Shown here one piece after another: positions 1 through 4,627 of a stretch of 5,089 nt of DNA. The translations under genes were made by a program, and so were the position numbers. This DNA is from Thiobacillus sp. UBA2597 (GTDB taxonomy: Bacteria > Pseudomonadota > Gammaproteobacteria > Burkholderiales > Thiobacillaceae). The notes below the pieces were generated by a model that did not search any database, had not been told where the DNA came from, and worked only from the letters and a program-made list of their open reading frames with translations. The DNA lies in assembly GCA_002339725.1 (NCBI GenBank), contig DDKN01000016.1:1-5089 (forward strand), given 5' to 3'. Position 1 is the stretch's first letter, and every line of letters starts with the position of its first letter.

Positions 1-27
1 TTATCGTTTTGATTAAGGATTGATTCA

Positions 28-231
28 ATGGCAACTGGTACCGTCAAATGGTTCAACGAGACCAAAGGCTTCGGCTTCATTACCCCTGATGGCGGCGGCG
101 AGGACGTTTTCGCCCACTTCTCCGCGATCAACATGAGCGGCTTCAAGACCCTGAAGGATGGCCAGCGCGTCACCTTCGAGATCGTCCAGGGCCCCAAGGG
201 CAAGCAGGCCTCCAACATCCAGGCCGCTTAA
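28..231 (+). CDS. CspA-family cold-shock protein (single CSD domain)
   Basis: A 67-residue protein that is one complete cold-shock domain, a five-stranded beta barrel (OB fold) that binds single-stranded RNA and DNA and acts as an RNA chaperone in the cytoplasm. Visible hallmarks are the N-terminal GTVKWFN stretch with Trp8, the RNP1 motif KGFGFI (residues 13-18) and an RNP2-like VFAHF (27-31), followed by the basic GPKGKQASNI tail. Length matches the family exactly. The ATG start is supported by an AAGGA ribosome-binding site at 15-19, eight bases upstream. The window begins only 27 bases before the gene, so the promoter and any long cold-inducible leader cannot be seen. It appears monocistronic, because a strong terminator follows directly. 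Several paralogues usually exist per genome, so I do not assign a specific csp letter or claim cold induction. Confidence 0.97.
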   Translation: MATGTVKWFNETKGFGFITPDGGGEDVFAHFSAINMSGFKTLKDGQRVTFEIVQGPKGKQASNIQAA

Positions 232-246
232 GGACCTCGATTTTTG

Positions 247-276
247 AAAACCGGGGCGCCGTGCCCCGGTTTTTTT
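247..276 (+). terminator. Intrinsic terminator of the cold-shock gene
   Basis: An 11-bp perfect stem (247-257 pairing with 263-273) has a 5-base loop GCCGT. Its GC core CCGGGGC/GCCCCGG is flanked by A residues on the left and runs into T residues at 270-276. It begins 15 bases after the csp stop codon. On the minus strand the stem is followed by only four T residues and then C, so termination of the opposing patatin transcript would be weaker. The patatin stop codon (275-277) touches the distal end of the hairpin, so the two convergent genes share this 3' region. Confidence 0.93.
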
Positions 277-1198
277 ATGGGCGCACGGTTTGCGCCTGGC
301 GCGCCTCCCGCATTTGCGCCAACCGTTCCTTCAAGGCCGGCAGCGCGGCCTGAGCGGCTCTTTCCCCGGCCAGGATGGCCCCGTGACGCGCGGCGAAATC
401 GCTCGACTTCACCTCCGGCATCACCGGCTGGATCAGGGCCTCGGCCTCCTGCAATTCCTGCTGCTTGATCGACTGGCCCATGATCGCCGTGGTCTGCAGG
501 ATGACGCCCACCGTGCCCGACACCTGCTGCTCGGCCGGCCGGCTCGAAATGTCGATGGCGATCACGAAGTCCGCCCCCATCTCGCGCGTGAAGCGCACCG
601 GCACCGGCGCCACCAGGCCGCCGTCGACATAGTCCCTGCCGCCGATGCGCACCGGCTGGAACACGCCGGGCACGCTCGACGAGGCACGCACCGCCATGCC
701 GGTGTTGCCCCGGCGGAAGACGATGGCCTTGCCGGTCTGCAGCTCGGTGGCGACGATGCCCAAGGGCTTGGCCAACTGCTCGATCGGCTTGTGCCGCACC
801 ATGCGGTTGACGTAGTTCTGCAGGGCCTCGCCCTTGATCACCCCACCGTATTGGCCGAGAAAAGGCAGGGCCCAGTCGGCGATCTCGCCCTCGTCCATCT
901 TGAGCGCCAGCTCGTGCAACTGGAAGCCGGAATAGCCGGCGGCATAGAGGGCGCCGATCACGCTGCCGGCGCTGGTGCCGCAGATGAGGTCGGGCACGAT
1001 GCCGTTGGCCTCGAGCACCTTGATCGCCCCGATGTGGGCGAAGCCGCGCGCGGCGCCGCCACCGAGGGCCAGGCCAATCCGCACCGGCCGGGGCTCGGGC
1101 CGGGGCGGTTCGATCGGCGCCGGGGCACAGGCGCTCAGCAACAGCGCGGGCAGCGCCAGGCAGAGGCGGCGGCGCTTGGGCGAGAGGGGCGTGGTCAT
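275..1198 (-). CDS. Patatin-like phospholipase, predicted outer-membrane lipoprotein
   Basis: A 307-residue patatin-family acyl hydrolase; these serine-aspartate dyad enzymes cleave acyl esters of phospholipids or other lipids. The oxyanion-hole glycine stretch GGGAARG is at residues 46-52, the nucleophile elbow GTSAG at 74-78 (catalytic Ser76), and the Asp of the DGG motif at Asp192. The N-terminus is a lipoprotein signal: a basic KRRR segment, a short hydrophobic stretch and the lipobox LSAC with Cys24. Ala, not Asp, follows the Cys, which favours the outer membrane, and a Pro-rich linker (residues 26-38) then leads into the domain. I chose the ATG at 1198 because it creates this signal peptide. 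The frame stays open upstream to 1360, but that extension looks non-native and would overlap the divergent gene. No strong Shine-Dalgarno is visible. It resembles RssA/YchK-type patatins in the core, but the substrate is unknown. Confidence 0.93.
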   Translation of the reverse strand: MTTPLSPKRRRLCLALPALLLSACAPAPIEPPRPEPRPVRIGLALGGGAARGFAHIGAIKVLEANGIVPDLICGTSAGSVIGALYAAGYSGFQLHELALKMDEGEIADWALPFLGQYGGVIKGEALQNYVNRMVRHKPIEQLAKPLGIVATELQTGKAIVFRRGNTGMAVRASSSVPGVFQPVRIGGRDYVDGGLVAPVPVRFTREMGADFVIAIDISSRPAEQQVSGTVGVILQTTAIMGQSIKQQELQEAEALIQPVMPEVKSSDFAARHGAILAGERAAQAALPALKERLAQMREARQAQTVRP

Positions 1199-1327
1199 GG
1201 GGCTGTGGTGTGCGGGCTGCAAAAAGAAAATAGAATAGCCTGCGATGCCCGCCCGGCGCCAGCCGGGCAGCAGGCCCAAGCCGCCACCGCGCGCCCCATC
1301 CTGTCGAGCTGCCGCCGGACCGATGCC
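1199..1327. promoter_or_regulatory. Divergent intergenic region, possible back-to-back promoters
   Basis: These 129 bp separate the divergent patatin and DsrE-like genes, so promoters for both should lie here. The only AT-rich patch is 1221-1237. It contains TAGAAT (1231-1236, five of six matches to a -10 box on the plus strand) and, on the minus strand, TATTCT (1237-1232, four of six). I see no convincing -35 box at the right spacing in either direction, so exact promoter positions are guesses. Using the plus-strand box would give a leader of roughly 85 bases containing the hairpin at 1251-1268. Confidence 0.35.
1251..1268. repeat. Perfect 7-bp inverted repeat in the divergent intergenic region
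   Basis: GCCCGGC (1251-1257), a four-base loop GCCA, and GCCGGGC (1262-1268) form a perfect GC-rich hairpin. There is no U-tract on either side, so it is not an intrinsic terminator. It lies about 53 bp from the patatin start and 59 bp from the DsrE-like start. It could be an operator or a leader hairpin, but in DNA this GC-rich chance cannot be excluded. Confidence 0.4.
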
Positions 1328-1840
1328 ATGAACCGCTTGCCCCGCCTGTCGCTGCCTCATGTGTTGATCGCCCTGATCGTATGCCTGAGCGGGCTGCCGG
1401 GCCCGCTATGGGCCGAGAGTGCCAGCCTCGAGCGCGTGCTGAGCCGGGCCGGCGCCCCGCATGGCGTGGTGTTCGAAATCGTCGAGCGCGATCCGCAGGC
1501 GCTGAACCGGGCCCTGCCCTGGGTGATCGACGCCGCCCGCCGCTTGCGCCAGCGCTTTCCCAATCTGGAGCTGGCCGTGGTCAGCCACGGCCAGGAGATG
1601 TTCGCCCTGCAGCAATCCGTGCAATCGGAAAACCCCGGACTGCACCGCCTGGCGCAGCAACTGGTCAGACAGGAGGGCATTCCGCTCCATGTCTGCGAGA
1701 CCCATGCCGGCTGGCGCGGTGTCGCGCCCGAGGCCTTCCCGGACTACATCGACGTCGCGCCGGCCGGGCCGGCCCAGATCAACAACTACCTGGCCCTGGG
1801 TTATATCCGCATCGTGGTACCCAAAGCCGGCGATCAGTGA
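1328..1840 (+). CDS. Exported DsrE-superfamily protein
   Basis: A 170-residue protein with a Sec-type signal peptide (Arg3 and Arg6, hydrophobic run at about 11-24, likely cleavage after LWA at 27-29), so the mature domain is probably periplasmic. The rest matches the DsrE/DsrF-like alpha/beta fold: an opening strand HGVVFEIVERDPQALNRAL (45-63), a helix, the strand LELAVVSHGQEMFAL (80-94), the conserved Cys123 in PLHVCETHAGWRG, and a closing NNYLALGYIRIVVP strand (152-165). DsrE-type proteins in sulfur metabolism carry a persulfide on a conserved cysteine, and Cys123 is at the position expected for it; Cys19 lies in the signal peptide. I chose the ATG at 1328 because it starts the signal peptide. 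The frame is open far upstream only because it runs antisense to the patatin gene. No strong ribosome-binding site is visible. Sulfur transfer is a family-level guess, since no dsr, sox or tus genes are nearby. Confidence 0.85.
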   Translation: MNRLPRLSLPHVLIALIVCLSGLPGPLWAESASLERVLSRAGAPHGVVFEIVERDPQALNRALPWVIDAARRLRQRFPNLELAVVSHGQEMFALQQSVQSENPGLHRLAQQLVRQEGIPLHVCETHAGWRGVAPEAFPDYIDVAPAGPAQINNYLALGYIRIVVPKAGDQ

Positions 1841-1891
1841 TACAACTGCCCGCCAGGTAGATGCGTTGATAACGACAGGCGAGGAGACAGC

Positions 1892-2998
1892 ATGGGCATT
1901 CTTGACGACTGGGTCACGGAACAGGGCCTGGATCGCGAGGTTCTGCACGACTACCTCGACACCATCAGCGACAACGCCCATGTGGTCGAGCAGGAGATCG
2001 CCCAGCTGCGGGAAAATCCGCACGACCCGAAGCCGGTGCAGGTGTTGTTCCGGCTGTTCCACAACCTCAAGGGCGATGCCCGGATGTGCCGCTTCCAGCT
2101 GGGCGACGAGCTGGCGCATCAGCTCGAATCCATTCTGGACCGCCTGCGCAACGGCGAGATCCGCCTCACCGACCTCTTGGGCGAGACCCTGTTGCTCGCT
2201 TACGACCGGCTCGAGATGATGGTGGGGGCGCTGCTCAACAACAAGCCGACCGCCCACCTCAAGTTCGAATCACTGATTCAGGGCCTGGCCGATCTGGCCC
2301 GGGCCGAACCGGGCGAGATCGACATGGTGGCGCAGGACCTGATCGAGACCGTCGCCGGCTTCCGCCCCTCGGCCCAGGCGGCAGTGCAGGGCGTGATCCC
2401 GCTCGCCTCGATGGAGGCGGCGGCCGACAACCGCACCGGCGACCTTTTGTTCTTCCGTTCGCTCGCCCTGCAGTTCGAACAACGCTCGCCCCTGTTCCAG
2501 GGCCGCACCTCGCGCAACCTGCAACTGGCCCATTCGATCAACGAGGCGGCCGGCAAGCCGGTCGATCCGCTGCAGCTGGAGGTGGCGGTCTACCTGCACG
2601 ATGTCGGCATGATGTTCCTGCCCGAGTCGATCTGGCTCAAGCCGGGCAGCTTAAGCCCCGCGGAAAAGGCGCTGCTGCAGCGGCATACCGACTACGGCGC
2701 CGGCCTGCTCGCCCGCATGCCGGGCTGGGATGAGGCCGTGCGCATCGTCGCCCAGCATCACGAGAAACCCGACGGCCGTGGCTATCCGGCCGGGCTCAAG
2801 GCCGATGAGATCTGTCCCGGCGCCAAGCTGATGGCCATCGTCGATGCCTTCGAGGCGGTCATGCTCAAGCAGGGCCACCGCGGTCCCAGTCGTTCCATGC
2901 TGCGCGCCGCGGCCGAGATCAACGCCGCGGAGCAGCAGTTCGCCGCCGAGTGGATCGCGCCCTTCAACCAGGTCATCCGCGCCATGCTGGGGGAGTGA
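1892..2998 (+). CDS. Hpt phosphotransfer domain fused to a degenerate HD-GYP domain
   Basis: A 368-residue cytoplasmic signalling protein with no membrane segment. Residues about 15-115 form a helical Hpt domain with the phospho-accepting His57 in FHNLKGDARM, matching the HxLKG consensus. Residues about 185-366 form an HD-GYP domain, the c-di-GMP phosphodiesterase class. It has His236-Asp237 (LHDVGM), His265 (QRHTDYG), His289-His290 with the signature HHEKPDGRGYP (289-299), and Asp318 (AIVDAFEAV). Spacing between these residues agrees with well-studied HD-GYP enzymes. The first Glu/His ligand pair is absent: the expected His position, around 204-206, reads G-R-T. The usual Lys of HDxGK is Met240. 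Activity is therefore uncertain, and it may bind rather than cut the nucleotide or use a different metal set. The start is firm: ATG with GAGGAG at 1881-1886, five bases upstream. It follows the DsrE-like gene by 51 bp. The partner histidine kinase is not in the window. Confidence 0.93.
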   Translation: MGILDDWVTEQGLDREVLHDYLDTISDNAHVVEQEIAQLRENPHDPKPVQVLFRLFHNLKGDARMCRFQLGDELAHQLESILDRLRNGEIRLTDLLGETLLLAYDRLEMMVGALLNNKPTAHLKFESLIQGLADLARAEPGEIDMVAQDLIETVAGFRPSAQAAVQGVIPLASMEAAADNRTGDLLFFRSLALQFEQRSPLFQGRTSRNLQLAHSINEAAGKPVDPLQLEVAVYLHDVGMMFLPESIWLKPGSLSPAEKALLQRHTDYGAGLLARMPGWDEAVRIVAQHHEKPDGRGYPAGLKADEICPGAKLMAIVDAFEAVMLKQGHRGPSRSMLRAAAEINAAEQQFAAEWIAPFNQVIRAMLGE

Positions 2999-3049
2999 GT
3001 TTTTCCCGCACCTCGTGGTAAGGTGTGTTTTTGCTTCGCGCCAACGCCC

Positions 3050-4225
3050 ATGTCCGTCATCGCCCGTCTGCATGAACAGCGCGCCCGCCTGATCGCGCTG
3101 CGCCATGAACTGCATGCCCATCCCGAGCTTTCCTTCGAGGAGGAGCGCACCAGCGAACTGGTGGCCCGAACTTTGAATGCGGCCGGCATCGAGGTGCACC
3201 GGGGCCTGGCCGGCACCGGCGTGGTCGGCCTGCTCAGGTGCGGCAGCAGCCCGCGCATGATTGGCCTGCGCGCCGACATGGACGCCCTGCCGATTCAGGA
3301 GCAGAACAACTTCCCGCACCGCTCCAGGCACGACGGCAAGATGCACGCCTGCGGCCACGACGGCCACACCGCCATGCTGCTGGCCGCCGCCGAATACCTG
3401 GCCGCCACCCGCCGGTTCGACGGCAGCGTGGCCTTCATCTTCCAGCCGGCCGAGGAGACCGTGGGCGGCGCCCGGGTGATGATCGAACAGGGCCTGTTCG
3501 AACGTTTCCCCGTCGACCAGGTGTTCGGCATGCACAACTGGCCTGGCCTGCCGGCAGGCCAGTTCGCCATCCACAACGGCCCGGTCATGGCCTGCGCCGA
3601 CCAGTTCGACATCACCATCCGCGGCCACGGCGCCCACGCCGCCATGCCGCACCAGGGCGCCGACCCGGTGCTGGCGGGCGCCGCCCTGGTCCAGGCCCTG
3701 CAGAGCATCGCCTCGCGCAATGTCGACCCGCTCGATGCCGTGGTGCTCAGCACCACCCGCTTTCACGCCGGCGAGGCCTACAACGTGATTCCCGATGTGG
3801 TGACCCTGGGCGGCACCGTGCGCGCTTTTAGGCCCGAGGTGGAGGATCAGGTCGAGGCGGCGATGGAACGCATCTGTGCCGGCATCGGCGCCGCCCATGG
3901 CGTGCAGGTCGGCCTCGATTACCGGCGCGGCTATCCGCCCACGGTGAACACGCCGGCCGAGGCCGAAATCTGCCGCCACGTCATCGCGCAATTGGTCGGC
4001 GAGCCGAATGCCCGCACCGACCTCAAACCCTCGATGGGGGCGGAGGACTTCGCCTACATGCTGAAGGAAAAGCCCGGCTGCTATGTCTGGATCGGCAACG
4101 GCCTGGGCGAAGGCGGCTGCATGCTGCACAACCCGCATTACGACTTCAACGACGACATCCTCACCCTGGGCGCCAGCTATTGGGTGCGCCTGGTCGAACA
4201 CCTGCTGGGGTCCGGTCAGCCGTGA
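3050..4225 (+). CDS. M20D-family metallo-amidohydrolase (HipO/IAA-amino acid hydrolase-like)
   Basis: A 391-residue cytoplasmic zinc- or manganese-type peptidase of family M20D, which hydrolyses the amide bond of N-acyl amino acids (hippurate, N-acetyl or indole-acetyl amino acids). Motifs appear in order: RHELHAHPELSFEE (18-31), GLRADMDALP (72-81), MHACGHDGHTAM (98-109) with metal ligands Cys101 and His103, FQPAEE (131-136) with general base Glu135 and ligand Glu136, FGMHNWP (159-165) with His162, the dimerisation-domain HGAHAAMPHQGADP (193-206), SMGAEDFAYM (328-337), and LHNPHYDFND (359-368) with ligand His360. Length is typical and all ligands are present. I prefer the ATG at 3050, which aligns with the usual family N-terminus. 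A GTG at 3023 would add nine unconvincing Cys-rich residues. Neither has a good Shine-Dalgarno. It lies 51 bp after the HD-GYP gene. The exact substrate cannot be read from sequence, so no gene symbol is given. Confidence 0.95.
   Translation: MSVIARLHEQRARLIALRHELHAHPELSFEEERTSELVARTLNAAGIEVHRGLAGTGVVGLLRCGSSPRMIGLRADMDALPIQEQNNFPHRSRHDGKMHACGHDGHTAMLLAAAEYLAATRRFDGSVAFIFQPAEETVGGARVMIEQGLFERFPVDQVFGMHNWPGLPAGQFAIHNGPVMACADQFDITIRGHGAHAAMPHQGADPVLAGAALVQALQSIASRNVDPLDAVVLSTTRFHAGEAYNVIPDVVTLGGTVRAFRPEVEDQVEAAMERICAGIGAAHGVQVGLDYRRGYPPTVNTPAEAEICRHVIAQLVGEPNARTDLKPSMGAEDFAYMLKEKPGCYVWIGNGLGEGGCMLHNPHYDFNDDILTLGASYWVRLVEHLLGSGQP
3543..3562. repeat. 20-bp perfect palindrome inside the amidohydrolase gene
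   Basis: CTGGCCTGCCGGCAGGCCAG reads the same on both strands with no spacer. It encodes part of the WPGLPAGQF segment just after metal ligand His162. The codons used are the usual GC-rich ones, so it may be coincidence. It is the longest uninterrupted perfect palindrome I noticed inside a gene here. Confidence 0.9.
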
Positions 4226-4246
4226 GCCGCCGGTGAGGGCTGTGAA

Positions 4247-4416
4247 ATCCCCCTCCCAGCCTCCCCCATGAATGGGGGAGGGGCAGGAAGTGCTCCCCAT
4301 TCATGGGGAGGCGCATGACGCCCTCCCCCTTCATGGCGAATACATCGAAACACCCTCCCCATGCATTAGAAGCACGAAGCTCCCTCCCCATTCATGGGGA
4401 GGGCCGGGGTGGGGAA
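4247..4416. repeat. Array of five palindromic units at ~30-bp spacing (REP/BIME- or MITE-like)
   Basis: Five units of the form CTCCCCAT-NN-ATGGGGAG have centres near 4270.5, 4301.5, 4331.5, 4363.5 and 4392.5, giving steps of 31, 30, 32 and 29 bp. Unit 1 (4260-4281) has perfect 10-bp arms around GA. Unit 2 (4293-4310) has perfect 8-bp arms around TC. Unit 5 (4382-4403) has perfect 10-bp arms around TC. Units 3 (4323-4340) and 4 (4355-4372) keep the left arm but have decayed right arms. The array is bracketed by inverted GC-rich tails: the left end (4247-4269) and the complement of the right end (4394-4416) match at 17 of 23 positions. The octamer GACGCCCT occurs at 4317-4324 and again at 4417-4424. 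I see no transposase and no clear target-site duplication. It looks like a compound of REP-like hairpins, and unit lengths that are not multiples of three argue against coding. Confidence 0.85.
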
Positions 4417-4473
4417 GACGCCCTGCCATCACTGCCCCAGAAGCCGATTATTGATGGGAAACGAATCAACTTT

Positions 4474-4613
4474 ACTTCCCCTCTCCCACCGGGAGCCCCC
4501 GCACCGCGAGGATAAAAGGGTGGCGAAGCCGGGTGAGGGCATGGGCGCCGAAAGGCGCCCTGTCGGACGCCATTTCCCTCACCCTACCCTCTCCCGGTGG
4601 GAGAGGGGCAAGT
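4474..4613. repeat. Nested inverted-repeat element with 18-bp perfect terminal repeats (MITE-like)
   Basis: Perfect 18-bp terminal inverted repeats, CCCCTCTCCCACCGGGAG (4478-4495) and its complement (4591-4608), enclose 95 bases. Adding ACTT on the left and AAGT on the right (4474-4477 and 4610-4613) lengthens the match to 22 pairs with one bulged base (4609). Inside is a second inverted pair, GGGTGAGGG (4531-4539) with CCCTCACCC (4576-4584). At the core is a perfect hairpin, GGGCGCC-GAAA-GGCGCCC (4543-4560). The right end is also a local hairpin, CCCTCTCCC-GGT-GGGAGAGGG (4587-4607). Nested pairs like these would fold a transcript from either strand into one long stem. There is no open frame of note and no transposase. 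I see no convincing target-site duplication, so insertion is inferred, not shown. Confidence 0.85.
4543..4560. repeat. Core hairpin with GAAA tetraloop
   Basis: A 7-bp perfect GC stem, GGGCGCC/GGCGCCC, closes a GAAA loop on the plus strand, the GNRA type that stabilises RNA hairpins. On the minus strand the loop would read TTTC, which is not GNRA, so if the loop matters the element would act as RNA in the plus-strand sense, the direction of read-through from the amidohydrolase gene. No U-tract follows, so this is not an intrinsic terminator. Confidence 0.85.
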
Positions 4614-4627
4614 ACATGTGTTTTTGA

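Larger units (their letters stand above)
4226..4627. other. Gene-free convergent intergenic region filled with inverted repeats
   Basis: These 402 bases lie between the 3' ends of two convergent genes. They contain two separate inverted-repeat elements (4247-4416 and 4474-4613). Between the elements is a plain stretch of about 57 bases (4417-4473), locally richer in A/T, with a weak TTGAT...ATCAA inverted pair (4451-4455 and 4465-4469) and nothing else I can name. Reading frames that cross the region are short and built from the repeats, so I see no gene. No classic hairpin-plus-U-tract terminator is present for either flanking gene. The nearest T-run (4621-4625) starts 13 bases after the last hairpin. 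Confidence 0.85.

Noticed and set aside
290..1840. A single 516-residue plus-strand frame running through the patatin gene into the DsrE-like gene
   Set aside because: The part before 1328 is the antisense of the patatin gene and has the low-complexity His/Arg/Gly-rich look of a GC-rich shadow frame. Only the segment from the signal peptide on is a real protein.
1866..1871. A -35-like TTGATA before the HD-GYP gene
   Set aside because: The matching -10 box would fall on the ribosome-binding site or start codon, so no workable promoter can be placed there.
2989..3007. Terminator between the HD-GYP and amidohydrolase genes (GGGA...TTTTTCCC)
   Set aside because: Only a 4-5 bp stem, which itself consumes the T-run; it would be too weak.
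2651..4300. A 549-residue minus-strand open frame opposite the amidohydrolase
   Set aside because: It is antisense to two genes with complete conserved motifs, and its composition (Gly, His, Ala, Val rich) is typical of a shadow frame. Long spurious frames are common at this GC content.
4247..4416. A short or decayed CRISPR array
   Set aside because: The repeated part is only about 18-20 bp and the gaps 11-14 bp, repeats vary in sequence, and no cas genes are present. Dimensions do not fit CRISPR.
4272..4454. A small plus-strand frame with repeated PIHGE/PLHGE-like peptides
   Set aside because: The repeats come from the DNA palindromes. Unit lengths of 30, 32 and 29 bases do not keep frame, and there is no ribosome-binding site.
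4464..4476. Possible IHF site (AATCAA followed by CTTTACT)
   Set aside because: The downstream TTR half does not match the consensus, and there is no regulated promoter nearby to support it.
4587..4625. Intrinsic terminator for the amidohydrolase (hairpin 4587-4607 plus T-run 4621-4625)
   Set aside because: The T-run begins 13 bases after the stem, too far for a standard intrinsic terminator.
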